From assembly GCA_036703985.1 (NCBI GenBank), contig DATNQN010000029.1, positions 186,001 to 250,000 of the forward strand: a stretch of 64,000 nucleotides of DNA, given 5' to 3'. This DNA is from Leptolyngbyaceae cyanobacterium. GTDB lineage: Bacteria; Cyanobacteriota; Cyanobacteriia; Cyanobacteriales; Aerosakkonemataceae. The position numbers and the translations under genes are program-made. Numbering within the stretch: position 1 is the stretch's first letter; the number at the start of each line of letters is the position of its first letter. Of this stretch, positions 54,492 to 63,180 are shown piece after piece. The notes under the pieces are model-generated. The model was not told the DNA's origin and did not search any database. It saw nothing but the letters and a program-made list of their open reading frames with translations.

Positions 54492-56504
54492 ATGGCCGTT
54501 GCAACTCAATCCCTTGAGGAACTTTGCATTAATTCGATCCGCTTTCTAGCAATAGACGCGGTACAGAAAGCGAATTCTGGTCACCCAGGACTACCAATGG
54601 GCGCAGCGCCGATGGCGTTCGTGCTGTGGGATCGCTTCATGCGGTATAACCCCAAAAATCCCAAATGGTTTAATCGCGATCGCTTTATCCTCTCTGCAGG
54701 GCATGGTTCGATGTTACAGTACGCCCTGCTGTACCTGATGGGCTACGATAGCGTCACCATCGAGGATATCAAGCAATTCCGTCAGTGGGGTTCTAAAACT
54801 CCCGGACACCCAGAAAACTTCGTTACCGCAGGCGTGGAAGTTACCACTGGGCCACTCGGACAGGGAATTGCCAATGGGGTTGGATTGGCAATGGCGGAGG
54901 CGCACCTCGCTGCTAAATTCAACAAACCCGATGCCAAAATAGTTGACCACTACACCTATGTGATTCTGGGTGATGGTTGCAACATGGAAGGCGTTTCCGG
55001 TGAAGCTTGTTCTTATGCGGGACACTTGGGATTAGGTAAACTGATCGCCCTGTACGATGACAACCACATCTCGATCGATGGTTCTACAGATGTGGCATTC
55101 ACTGAGGATGTTTCCAAACGGTTTGAAGCTTACGGTTGGCACGTCCTCCACGTCGAAAACGGTAACACCGACTTAGAAGGAATTGCTAAAGCAATTGAAG
55201 AAGCTAAAGCGGTTACCGATAAGCCGACCATGATCAAGGTGACAACCACCATCGGTTATGGTTCCCCCAATAAAGCAAATACCGCCGGTGTTCACGGTGC
55301 GGCTTTGGGTACAGACGAAGTAAAACTGACCCGTGATAATTTGGGTTGGCAACACGAGCCTTTCGTCATCCCAGAAGATGTACTCAAGCATACTCGCAAA
55401 GCAGTAGAACGCGGCGCAGCTTATGAACAGGAATGGAACCAAGCTTTAGCTGACTACAAAGCTAAATATCCTCAAGAAGCGGCTGAATTTGAACGTTACT
55501 TGAGCAATAAACTGCCCGACGGTTGGGATAAAGTATTACCAACTTACACCGCCGAAGACAAAGCACTACCTACCCGTAAGCACTCAGAAACCTGCCTTAA
55601 CAAACTGGCATCAGTTTTACCCGAACTAATTGGTGGTTCTGCTGACTTAACTCACTCTAACCTAACTGAGATTAAGGGTTCTGGCGATTTTCAAAAAGGA
55701 CAATACCAAAACCGTAACGTTCACTTTGGCGTGCGGGAACATGGTATGGGTGCGATTTGTAATGGTATCGCGCTGCATAGTTCGGGATTAATTCCTTACG
55801 GTGCTACCTTCTTGATCTTTACAGATTATATGCGGGCGGCCATCCGCTTATCTGCTTTGTCTGATGCTGGCGTGATTTGGGTAATGACTCACGACTCGAT
55901 CGGACAAGGGGAAGATGGCCCAACTCACCAACCGATCGAAACTCTCGCTTCTCTGCGGGCAATTCCTAATCTGACGGTGATTCGTCCCGCAGATGGTAAC
56001 GAAACTTCTGGCGCTTACAAAATTGCGATCGAAAAAGCCAAGAAAAACGAGCCTACCCTGTTAGCATTCACCCGTCAAAACGTTCCTAACTTAGCTGGTA
56101 CTTCGATTGAAGGCGTAGCAAAGGGTGGATACATCGTGGTTGATTCGCAGGGTACACCCGACATCATCCTCATTGGTACTGGTTCAGAATTGAGCCTTTG
56201 TGTTACCGCCGCTGAAAAACTCACCGCTGAAGGCAAGAAAGTGCGCGTGGTTTCCATGCCTTCTACGGATATCTTTGACGCACAAGATGCAGCTTATAAA
56301 GAATCCGTTCTACCAAAAGCTGTTACCAAGCGGTTATCTGTAGAAGCTGGCGCTAGTTTCGGTTGGCACAAGTATGTAGGTACTGAAGGCGATACCGTTA
56401 GTATCGATCGTTTTGGTGCTTCCGCTCCCGGTGGAGTTTGTATGGAGAAATTTGGCTTTAGCGTTGATAATGTGTTAGCGAAGGCTAAGGCATTGTTGGG
56501 TTAA
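54492..56504 (+). CDS. tkt: Transketolase
   Basis: This 670-residue thiamine-diphosphate enzyme has [12 protein letters not shown] (substrate His), the ThDP motif [13 protein letters not shown] with downstream NH, and [16 protein letters not shown]. The C-terminal half has the pyrimidine-binding [15 protein letters not shown] and [15 protein letters not shown]. It moves two-carbon units in the Calvin cycle and the pentose phosphate pathway. It is a single gene with a very strong terminator at 56552-56580. Confidence 0.96.
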   Translation: MAVATQSLEELCINSIRFLAIDAVQKANSGHPGLPMGAAPMAFVLWDRFMRYNPKNPKWFNRDRFILSAGHGSMLQYALLYLMGYDSVTIEDIKQFRQWGSKTPGHPENFVTAGVEVTTGPLGQGIANGVGLAMAEAHLAAKFNKPDAKIVDHYTYVILGDGCNMEGVSGEACSYAGHLGLGKLIALYDDNHISIDGSTDVAFTEDVSKRFEAYGWHVLHVENGNTDLEGIAKAIEEAKAVTDKPTMIKVTTTIGYGSPNKANTAGVHGAALGTDEVKLTRDNLGWQHEPFVIPEDVLKHTRKAVERGAAYEQEWNQALADYKAKYPQEAAEFERYLSNKLPDGWDKVLPTYTAEDKALPTRKHSETCLNKLASVLPELIGGSADLTHSNLTEIKGSGDFQKGQYQNRNVHFGVREHGMGAICNGIALHSSGLIPYGATFLIFTDYMRAAIRLSALSDAGVIWVMTHDSIGQGEDGPTHQPIETLASLRAIPNLTVIRPADGNETSGAYKIAIEKAKKNEPTLLAFTRQNVPNLAGTSIEGVAKGGYIVVDSQGTPDIILIGTGSELSLCVTAAEKLTAEGKKVRVVSMPSTDIFDAQDAAYKESVLPKAVTKRLSVEAGASFGWHKYVGTEGDTVSIDRFGASAPGGVCMEKFGFSVDNVLAKAKALLG

Positions 56505-56551
56505 TAGTTCGATCGACAAGATTTAGCAGGCAAGATGCCTGTAATAGTAGT

Positions 56552-56580
56552 AGGTGGGCAAGATGCCCACCTTTTTTTTT
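56552..56580 (+). terminator. tkt terminator
   Basis: AGGTGGGCA, AGA, TGCCCACCT (56552-56572) is a perfect 9-bp GC-rich stem followed by a run of at least eight T. A second, shorter relative, CAGGCA-AGA-TGCCTG (about 56528-56542), lies just upstream with the same loop; the pair looks like a duplicated hairpin. Confidence 0.92.
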
Positions 56581-56585
56581 GGATA

Positions 56586-56662
56586 ATCTTGCAAAATCTT
56601 GCAACAGCAAAGAAAATAATGTTAAACTCAAATGCAAGATAAGCAAGAAATTCCTGCAAGAT
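56586..56662 (+). promoter_or_regulatory. Cluster of five TCTTGCA/TGCAAGA elements
   Basis: Two direct ATCTTGCAA copies (56586-56594 and 56596-56604) are followed by inverted TGCAAGAT (56633-56640), GCAAGA (56643-56648) and TGCAAGAT (56655-56662). The last overlaps the ATG of the next gene. This density of the same 7-mer in two orientations in front of a gene looks like an operator cluster, possibly for autoregulation. Confidence 0.6.
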
Positions 56663-57275
56663 GTCCAACAACGTACTTATTTCATTACTAAAAACGGAGC
56701 TTGCGGAGAGGGAGCAGGAAGCCTCAAGACTGAGGAAAGTTGCTGAGGAAGCACAAGCTGAGGCAGCCCGACTAGAGTCCTTAGCTGGAAATATTAGAGC
56801 AACTCTGCAAGGAATCGCCAGCCAAGAAAATCAAGAAAATAGCTTCAATCCCAATCCGCTTAGGCAGTCACCCCCAAAATCTTACACAAATGGCACTCTA
56901 GCTAACGGCAGTCTTAATGGCAGTCGAGCAAGCCCTGAAATTTATATCGAAAATAATAACAATGAAAATCAGCGCCAAGGGCAGGCTATAGATTCAAAAC
57001 TTGAAACTAAGCAAGATAAATCTCGTAATCCCAAAGATTATCAGCGTCGTGAGTACAGAGGGCGAGGTTACATTCAGATAGCCAAGCGAATTCTTGAGAA
57101 ACATCCAGAAGGTTTACACATTGGTCAATTAGTAGAGATTATTTTTGATTACGAATCTTCTGAAGAATTCACAAAAGCTAAAAGATGCCTGCAAGCTGAA
57201 CTTCTTCGAGGTGTAAAAGAAAATAGGTTGGGCAAAGAAGGCGATTATTACTTCTGCGATCCGAAAATCGCTTAG
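56661..57275 (+). CDS. Unrecognised protein: coiled coil, flexible linker, basic helix-turn-helix-like C-terminus
   Basis: The 204 residues have a coiled coil (~8-50, LLKTELAEREQEASRLRKVAEEAQAEAARLESLAG), then a low-complexity Asn/Ser/Gln linker (~55-125). The basic C-terminal domain (~125-204, RGYIQIAKRILEKHPEGLHIGQLVEIIFDY...RCLQAELLRGVKENRLGKEGDYYFCD) resembles the winged-helix HARE/HTH type. I do not recognise the family. The start codon sits inside a TGCAAGAT element of the operator cluster, which may allow it to regulate its own synthesis. Confidence 0.65.
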   Translation: MSNNVLISLLKTELAEREQEASRLRKVAEEAQAEAARLESLAGNIRATLQGIASQENQENSFNPNPLRQSPPKSYTNGTLANGSLNGSRASPEIYIENNNNENQRQGQAIDSKLETKQDKSRNPKDYQRREYRGRGYIQIAKRILEKHPEGLHIGQLVEIIFDYESSEEFTKAKRCLQAELLRGVKENRLGKEGDYYFCDPKIA

Positions 57276-57333
57276 ATGATCGTTATGTAAGCCACAGAAC
57301 TGGCTGCACTACAAAATCAATAAGGAGAATTGA

Positions 57334-58341
57334 ATGAATCAACTACCACCAAAATCCAGAGATACAGAAGTTTTTTCTAAATATTTGCTACGCTCAGTTG
57401 ATGAGGATGGCGCTGAATACTTCACGGTGATTTCTACAGGACGATCTGGAATGTCTCAATCTGGTCTAGCCAGCTTTGTAGGTGTGAGTCCGAAATCTAT
57501 AAATGTGTTAGTAAAAAAAATTAAAAATGCTCACTCCACAATCAACAAAATGCCAGAATGCCTTAAACCATTTGCAGGTAAGAATTTAACTTTACCAGGA
57601 TACTACGATCAACAAGGGCGCGACATTCTTGAGGATGGTTTTTGCGCTGCGGTTGTAGAGTATTATGCTAAATGGTCAAATTCACAGAATAGAAAAAACA
57701 GGTTTAAAGCAGAACAAGCACTTCAAGAAATTGAGGCTCTTGGTATCCAGTTCATTCAAGATAAAGCTGGAGAGCTAATTCAGCATATTGGAATGCGAGT
57801 ATTAATCCACCAAAAAACTGGATGGCAACCCAACTATAATTCGTCTTCCTATGATAATTTTAACCAAGTATGGGACACGCACAAAAAACGGTTAATTGTT
57901 AGAGAAGATCAGAAACATTATTACGACCCAGAGTTGAAGTCTGCAATAGAGATGTATCGAAAAGAGCATGGGCTTTCTCTCAAAATTTACTCGGAAACCT
58001 ACGATGCCATGAATCAGGTTATTCAAGGTTTAAAGTCAAGGGAAATAAAGAACAACAATAAACTTGCCAAAAGTGCTTCTATTAGAGATTACTTTGATAC
58101 GCCTCCATTATTCAATTACTCAGGATTGAGCCGCCTTGCTGCCAATTTTATACGAGATTGGGATATACCTCCTGTAGAGGCTGTGTATAAAGCTGGTGAA
58201 TTATTCTTACCTAAGAGCCATCAACCTCAACCAGTACCTATTATTGAGAATGTCTACAAAGCAGACAGAAGATTGCAAGCTGAAAAGCGACAAAGAGAGC
58301 TTGCTGCTGGAATTCAATTATCGTTACCATTGGGTATATAA
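57334..58341 (+). CDS. Unrecognised protein with N-terminal helix-turn-helix-like segment
   Basis: The 335-residue protein starts after GGAGAATTGA (good ribosome binding site). Residues ~35-65 (GRSGMSQSGLASFVGVSPKSINVLVKKIKNA) look like a DNA-binding helix-turn-helix. The middle and C-terminal parts are charged, with GLKSREIKNNNKLAKSASIRD and a Lys/Arg/Gln-rich tail. The N-terminal layout resembles a family of cyanobacterial accessory proteins with a similar repressor-like helix, often near mobile or phage genes. No function can be given. It is 58 bases downstream of the previous unknown gene. Confidence 0.65.
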   Translation: MNQLPPKSRDTEVFSKYLLRSVDEDGAEYFTVISTGRSGMSQSGLASFVGVSPKSINVLVKKIKNAHSTINKMPECLKPFAGKNLTLPGYYDQQGRDILEDGFCAAVVEYYAKWSNSQNRKNRFKAEQALQEIEALGIQFIQDKAGELIQHIGMRVLIHQKTGWQPNYNSSSYDNFNQVWDTHKKRLIVREDQKHYYDPELKSAIEMYRKEHGLSLKIYSETYDAMNQVIQGLKSREIKNNNKLAKSASIRDYFDTPPLFNYSGLSRLAANFIRDWDIPPVEAVYKAGELFLPKSHQPQPVPIIENVYKADRRLQAEKRQRELAAGIQLSLPLGI

Positions 58342-58436
58342 GGCGCAAGTAAGCAGTTGATGAGGGATGGTGAGCGCTTATTACTCGCACCTCATCTTGA
58401 CTTTGCTAACTGTTCATAGTTAATCTCAGTTCAACA

Positions 58437-58715
58437 ATGGTGAAAATGATGATACAAATTTCAGATCGCAAAAGTGCAGTATTATCTCGGATATCCGATA
58501 TTGTCGATCGCATAATGCAAAGCCGTCCTGTATATCAGGACGAATTAACTAAAAATGAAGTGATGGAAAAATTTGTCAGTTTGTTAGATAATATTTTTCC
58601 TGAACAACTGATGGTACTTGATGATGAAAAATTGACAAAAAGAGTAAAGGGAGTTATGTCAGTTGAGTTGATGACGCATCTATTAGCTCAACTATTGATT
58701 TTTACAACTACGTAA
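58437..58715 (+). CDS. Unrecognised small protein (92 aa)
   Basis: The 92 residues (start MVKMMIQ, or MMIQISDRKS) read ...RKSAVLSRISDIVDRIMQSRPVYQDELTKNEVMEKFVSLLDNIFPEQLMVLDDEKLTKRVKG..., a mostly helical, soluble and acidic/basic protein without known motifs. It is the third gene in the run of unknowns and lies seven bases from the convergent potassium channel gene. No ribosome binding site is obvious. Confidence 0.5.
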   Translation: MVKMMIQISDRKSAVLSRISDIVDRIMQSRPVYQDELTKNEVMEKFVSLLDNIFPEQLMVLDDEKLTKRVKGVMSVELMTHLLAQLLIFTTT

Positions 58716-58722
58716 ACTCTCG

Positions 58723-59502
58723 TTAACTCTTATCCAATTTATTTCCACAATTTTTACAAAAATTCGCATCCTTATCGTGTAAGTACAAATTACAATTACG
58801 ACAAGGTATTTCAACTTGATTAGTAGCTTTAACTAATCGTTTAATCAAATCTCCTACTTGCCAAGGAATTAAAGATACTCCAGTAAAAATCATCATCACT
58901 GTTAACAGGCGTCCTAATTCTGACGTAGGAGTAACATCGCCGAATCCTACTGTAGTCATAGTTACGACAGAAAAATAGAAAGCATCTAAAAAAGTCCGAA
59001 AAATTTTACTATTTAAAGGATGCTCAACTTGATAGATTAAGCCAGAATAGACGAAAATAATCGAAAATAACGTGCCAATTATTCTGGCAAAAATTAGGCT
59101 ATCTTCTGTGTTAAGATTACCTGGTAAATTCTGCGGGTCTAAAAATCTTAACAAACGCAAAATTCTAAACCATCTAAATATTAAAATAAAACTAGTATCG
59201 ATCGATACTAGTAAAAAAGGTAGAATAGCTATTAAGTCAATGAGAGAATAAACATTCAAAAAATATTTAATTTTGTTCTCTGCACACCAAAAGCGTAATA
59301 AGTATTCAACAGCGAATATCAGTAATATTACGTAATTTATGAGGTTTAGCTTATCTCGTAAATTTGCGGATATGCTATAAGTTTCAATCACGAAGATTGC
59401 TGACGATAATACTACTAAAGCTGTAATAATTAAATTAATCAGTCTACCGGTAGGTGTTTCAATGTCTTCAAAGTAAAAAGAAATCTTTTTTCTTAGTAAC
59501 AT
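58723..59502 (-). CDS. Voltage-gated potassium channel with C-terminal zinc ribbon
   Basis: The 259 residues have six membrane helices, including a voltage-sensor S4 (FILIFRWFRILRLLRFLD, four Arg at three-residue spacing) and a pore with selectivity filter TTVGFGD (183-189). The soluble C-terminus ends in a zinc-ribbon-like CRNCN...CKNCGN (Cys 234, 237, 249 and 252). K+ channels with a C-terminal zinc ribbon are uncommon; the ribbon may sense metal or partner with other proteins. The ATG at 59502 replaces a TTG four codons upstream. The gene is convergent to the unknown cluster. Confidence 0.9.
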   Translation of the reverse strand: MLLRKKISFYFEDIETPTGRLINLIITALVVLSSAIFVIETYSISANLRDKLNLINYVILLIFAVEYLLRFWCAENKIKYFLNVYSLIDLIAILPFLLVSIDTSFILIFRWFRILRLLRFLDPQNLPGNLNTEDSLIFARIIGTLFSIIFVYSGLIYQVEHPLNSKIFRTFLDAFYFSVVTMTTVGFGDVTPTSELGRLLTVMMIFTGVSLIPWQVGDLIKRLVKATNQVEIPCRNCNLYLHDKDANFCKNCGNKLDKS

Positions 59503-59808
59503 AAAGCAAAACAACCTATTTTTTCTAAACTACTCTGATTTGAACTAGGAGCCAGCAATGTTCATACAGCCAAGCTAGTGTAACTCAGAACCTCTCATAC
59601 CAGTTTGCGTGTCTGAGTTTGGCGGCTTTAGCAGTAGTCCACAGGCAACCAACCAGAGCTTTCCTCCCAGTAGCTTCAAACTTCATATGAGGATGTATCG
59701 CTCTCCAGCTATATGGCATAACACGCTAAAAGAATAAAACTAGCCCAGATCGCAAAGAAAAAGTAAATTTATTCTCCTAGCATCTTGTAAATTGAATAAA
59801 CTTAGGTT
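59503..59808. other. Gap upstream of wcaI-like gene with a short unexplained frame
   Basis: The 306 bases hold no supported gene. A reverse-strand frame (59719-59585, 44 codons, MPYSWRAIHPHMKFEATGRKALVGCLW...) is preserved but unrecognised. It overlaps a stem between AACTCAGA (about 59583-59590) and TCTGAGTT (about 59613-59620). It could be a remnant gene or a structured RNA. Confidence 0.4.
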
Positions 59809-61086
59809 ATGCGTATCCTAATTTACTCTTACAACTATCACCCAGAACCGATCGGCATCGCACCTCTGATGACCGAACTAGCAGAAGGTTTGGCCAAGCG
59901 CGGTCACAAAGTCCGAGTTGTGACTGGTATGCCAAACTACCCAGAACGCCGTATTTACCCCAAATACAAGGGAAAGCTATACACGACGGAAAAAGTCAAC
60001 GGCGTAGCCGTTCAGCGTAGTTACGTTTTTATTCGTCCCAATCCCAGTTTGGTCGATCGACTTTTATTAGACGGCAGCTTTGTTCTGAGTAGCTTTTTTC
60101 ATGCCTTAGTGGGCGAGCGACCAGAGGTAATTTTGGCTACAGTACCACCCCTGCCCGTGTGTCTCCCATCAGCCCTGTTAGGATGGCTGCACGGCTGTCC
60201 GGTAGTTTTAAACGTACAAGATATTCAACACGAAGCAGCCGTTCATGTTGGTCTACTCAAAAACAAAAAAGTTATTCGGATCTTTGAAGCGCTAGAAAAA
60301 TTTGCCTATCGAGCAGCGGCATCAATTAGCGTGATTGCTGATGGCTTTGTAGAAAATTTGCTAGGTAAAGGAATTCCATCTGAAAAAATCGAGTTGATTC
60401 CTAACTGGGTTGATGTTAATTTTATTCGCCCGTTGCCAAAAGAGAATAACCAGTTTCGGAACAATAATCAACTCGACGGTAAATTCGTCGTACTTTATTC
60501 CGGTAATATTGCTCTTACTCAAGATTTGAGAACGGTAATCAAAGCAGCCGCTATGCTGCGTGACATTCCAGAGGTAGTATTTGTAATTGTCGGGGAACAG
60601 CAAGCTATTGAAAGAGTGCGTTACTACTGCGAACTAGATGGGGCTGATAATGTAAAAGTGCTGCCATTTCAACCACGAGAAAAATTACCGGAAATGTTGG
60701 CAGCCGCAGATGTCAGCTTAGTTACTCAAAAACACAACGTAATTGCTTTTAACTTGCCATCCAAAATACCCGTTATACTTGCCAGCGGTCGCCCCATAGT
60801 TGCTTCTGTACCCAGTACTGGTACGGCAGCTAAAGCGGTACAACAAAGCGGTGGGGGCTTGGTAGTTACTCCGGAAGACCCCAAGGCTTTAGCGATCGCT
60901 ATCGAGTCACTGTATAAAAATCCAGAAAAGTGTGAATTTCTGGGTCGTCAGGGCAGACAGCACGCTATGGAATATTACTCTTTCGAGCAAGCCTTAAATC
61001 GTTACGAAGCATTGTTTGCTTCTTTGAAAGAGTCATCCAAGGTGAAAACAGAAGCGATACCTAAAGCTAAGCTAGGTGGAGCGTAA
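59809..61086 (+). CDS. Glycosyltransferase, WcaI family
   Basis: The 425-residue GT4 fold protein starts MRILIYSYNYHPEPIGIAPLMTELAEGLAKRGH, typical of WcaI-type exopolysaccharide glycosyltransferases. Its C-terminal donor domain includes the VVLYSGNIALTQDLRTVIKAAAMLRD segment, and IIASGRPIVASVPSTGTAAKAVQQSGGGLVVTPEDP. It adds a sugar to a lipid-linked extracellular polysaccharide precursor; the sugar is not inferable. No other polysaccharide genes are in the window. Confidence 0.9.
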   Translation: MRILIYSYNYHPEPIGIAPLMTELAEGLAKRGHKVRVVTGMPNYPERRIYPKYKGKLYTTEKVNGVAVQRSYVFIRPNPSLVDRLLLDGSFVLSSFFHALVGERPEVILATVPPLPVCLPSALLGWLHGCPVVLNVQDIQHEAAVHVGLLKNKKVIRIFEALEKFAYRAAASISVIADGFVENLLGKGIPSEKIELIPNWVDVNFIRPLPKENNQFRNNNQLDGKFVVLYSGNIALTQDLRTVIKAAAMLRDIPEVVFVIVGEQQAIERVRYYCELDGADNVKVLPFQPREKLPEMLAAADVSLVTQKHNVIAFNLPSKIPVILASGRPIVASVPSTGTAAKAVQQSGGGLVVTPEDPKALAIAIESLYKNPEKCEFLGRQGRQHAMEYYSFEQALNRYEALFASLKESSKVKTEAIPKAKLGGA

Positions 61087-61223
61087 ATAGCATTGCTCGA
61101 TCGGGTGCATCACCTTTACGAATCTAAAAAAAGGATAAAATAAATATATAAATTAAAGTCACGGGAATCATACATTTTCCTTTGGCTATTTGTGGTTGCT
61201 AAAGTAAGGAGTTTATTAAAATA

Positions 61224-61835
61224 ATGCGCGATCGGGTTTTAGCCTGGTTAGCAGATAACGTACCTGATTCTCGACTCCAGCACGTTCTCCGCGTTGAGCA
61301 GATGAGTGTAGAACTAGCCGAGTATCATGGTTTAGATACGCAAAAAGCTGCCCTAGCAGGGTTGATGCACGATTTAGCTAAATATTTTAAACCACAACTT
61401 TTGCTCCAAACAGCACGGGCAGAAGGTTTAGAACTAGACCCGGTGGATGAAGCAAACCCTCATTTACTTCATGCAGAAGTAAGCGCGATCGTAGCTAGAG
61501 ATCGCTTTGGTATTAAAGATGAAGAAATATTGCAGGGAATCGGGAACCATACTTTAGGCAGACCTGGCATGAGTTTGCTCAGTTGTATCGTGTTTTTAGC
61601 AGATAGTTTAGAGCCGGGACGCGGCGAAACTCCCGAACTAGAGGCTTTACGCCAAAAAAGTCGGCAAAACATTTATCAAGCCCTGTGGCAAACCTGCGAT
61701 TATTCCCTCAAACAATTAGTAGAAACTCATCGTTTAATTCATCCGCGCACTATCCTAACGAGGAATTGGGCGATGGGAATGGCTACTCATCAGCAACAGG
61801 CACTAGAAAATAATCAAAATCCGATCGCTGTTTAA
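61224..61835 (+). CDS. yqeK: YqeK, symmetrical bis(5'-nucleosyl)-tetraphosphatase
   Basis: The 203-residue HD-domain hydrolase has HVLRVEQMSVELAEYH with LAGLMHDLAKYF (His-Asp of the HD motif), and LHAEVSAIVARDRFGI further on. YqeK degrades Ap4A and related dinucleotides. TAAGGAG lies 13 bases before the ATG. It is followed by rsfS 131 bases on, the same order as in many bacteria (nadD-yqeK-rsfS), so the pair is probably co-regulated. Confidence 0.92.
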   Translation: MRDRVLAWLADNVPDSRLQHVLRVEQMSVELAEYHGLDTQKAALAGLMHDLAKYFKPQLLLQTARAEGLELDPVDEANPHLLHAEVSAIVARDRFGIKDEEILQGIGNHTLGRPGMSLLSCIVFLADSLEPGRGETPELEALRQKSRQNIYQALWQTCDYSLKQLVETHRLIHPRTILTRNWAMGMATHQQQALENNQNPIAV

Positions 61836-61966
61836 GCTTTAAGGATAGCAGCCAAATCGGAAATTTTTATTACAATAGTAGCCACAATGTAAAATTTCCC
61901 ATCTGGTGAAACAAGAGTAGGCAATTATCTTTACCTTTAACTAAACGACAAGGTTCTACTGATTTA

Positions 61967-62401
61967 ATGACCGATCAAATCAAAACCCTAAATTCTCCTT
62001 ACGAAGTTTTAAGAAGTGTCAGTGATGTTAACTCTGGTGGATTGAGCGAGGCATCCTCCCGGGAACTTGCTTTGAAGATAGCAGAAGCAGCATCAGACCG
62101 GAAAGGAGTTGATATTATCGTACTGAGCGTGTCAGATATTTCTTATCTGGCAGACTATTTCGTAATCGTGACTGGCTTGTCCAAAGTGCAGGTACGGGCT
62201 ATTTACCAAGGTATTCAACAAAAAGTAGAACAAGACTTACACCGTTCTCCACTTAGAGTGGAGGGGCAAGCCGAAGCTAGTTGGATAGTGCTAGATTACG
62301 GCGATGCGATCGCCCACATTTTAATGCCTCGCGAACGGGAGTTCTACAACCTGGAAGCATTTTGGGGTCACGCAGAAAAGATAGAGCTTCCTTTCATTTA
62401 A
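61967..62401 (+). CDS. rsfS: Ribosome silencing factor RsfS
   Basis: The 144-residue protein has the RsfS/DUF143 core: ALKIAEAASDRKGVDIIVLSVSDISYLADYFVIVTGLSKVQVRAI, then RVEGQAEASWIVLDYGDAIAHILMPREREFYNLEAFW. It binds ribosomal protein uL14 to keep the subunits apart when nutrients are short. It is longer than the shortest bacterial forms by an N-terminal ~30-residue extension. It follows yqeK and precedes a CGLD27 gene in the same direction. Confidence 0.95.
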   Translation: MTDQIKTLNSPYEVLRSVSDVNSGGLSEASSRELALKIAEAASDRKGVDIIVLSVSDISYLADYFVIVTGLSKVQVRAIYQGIQQKVEQDLHRSPLRVEGQAEASWIVLDYGDAIAHILMPREREFYNLEAFWGHAEKIELPFI

Positions 62402-62446
62402 TTTAGTTAATTGTCGATCGAGTAAGAAAAGAGTGGATTGAGCACC

Positions 62447-62947
62447 ATGATGGAGTCTTCTGTTTCTCCCTGCCCAGTTCCATCTGAACAGCTACCCATC
62501 AATGAATATCAAGAATTGAAAGATTCTTGGTTTTTTAGTTGGGCCACTCTTGATTTGGGCAATTACGCTAAAAAGATGGCGTGGGTATGGGTTTGGAGTT
62601 GGTCGATCGGTGGGCCACTCGCTAATGCTAGTTTTCCTACTCAAAAAGCTTTAGCCAAGTTTATACTCTGCGGCGCGGCTATATCTGCTTTATTTATGGG
62701 GCTAGCTTTATTACGACTATACCTGGGTTGGTCATACGTGCGCGATCGCTTGGTCGATCGAGTAGTAGTTTACGAAGAATCAGGCTGGTACGATGGTCAA
62801 ATTTGGGATAAGCCACCAGAAATTCTCACCCGCGACCAACTAATCGTTACCTATGAAATTAAACCCATTCTTCAGAGACTAAAGCGCACCTTTGCACTTA
62901 TGGCGTTGCTTTTCTGCATCGGTAGCACGATTTGGATGATTTTATAA
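62447..62947 (+). CDS. CGLD27 family protein
   Basis: The 166-residue membrane protein is the cyanobacterial relative of the green-lineage CGLD27 family (DUF1230). It has two or three helices and conserved segments PINEYQELKDSWFFSWATLD and YVRDRLVDRVVVYEESGWYDGQIWDKPPEIL. Plant CGLD27 is linked to iron availability and plastid function; the bacterial role is not established. The ATG at 62447 is chosen over a TTG three codons earlier. It follows rsfS 45 bases on, as in other cyanobacteria. Confidence 0.87.
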   Translation: MMESSVSPCPVPSEQLPINEYQELKDSWFFSWATLDLGNYAKKMAWVWVWSWSIGGPLANASFPTQKALAKFILCGAAISALFMGLALLRLYLGWSYVRDRLVDRVVVYEESGWYDGQIWDKPPEILTRDQLIVTYEIKPILQRLKRTFALMALLFCIGSTIWMIL

Positions 62948-63180
62948 ATTTTTAGGCAGCTTTAAGTTTTTGCCGATCGGATTTAGCCAGATAATTTAAT
63001 ACTTGCGATCTCAATCAACTATGAATTGCGTAGTAGGATTGTGAATGTACACTACTTGTTCGGTTGTTCTAGCAGGACAAGCATGGAACCGATGCCGTTC
63101 AGCTGCAAGCTGATTGCTGTCAAAAGTTCCCAATCTCAAATTCCATTATACAGTCCCCCTCCAGTGATAAATTTTTGCCC
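62948..63180. other. Gap between CGLD27 and asparaginase genes
   Basis: 233 bases without a supported gene. The sequence is a mixture of GATCG-containing and AT-rich DNA; no tRNA or hairpin of note was seen. Confidence 0.4.

Noticed and set aside
59503-59808. Group II intron, tRNA or 6S RNA
   Set aside because: No diagnostic domain V, acceptor or T-loop sequence was found; only a short stem and a 44-codon frame are visible.
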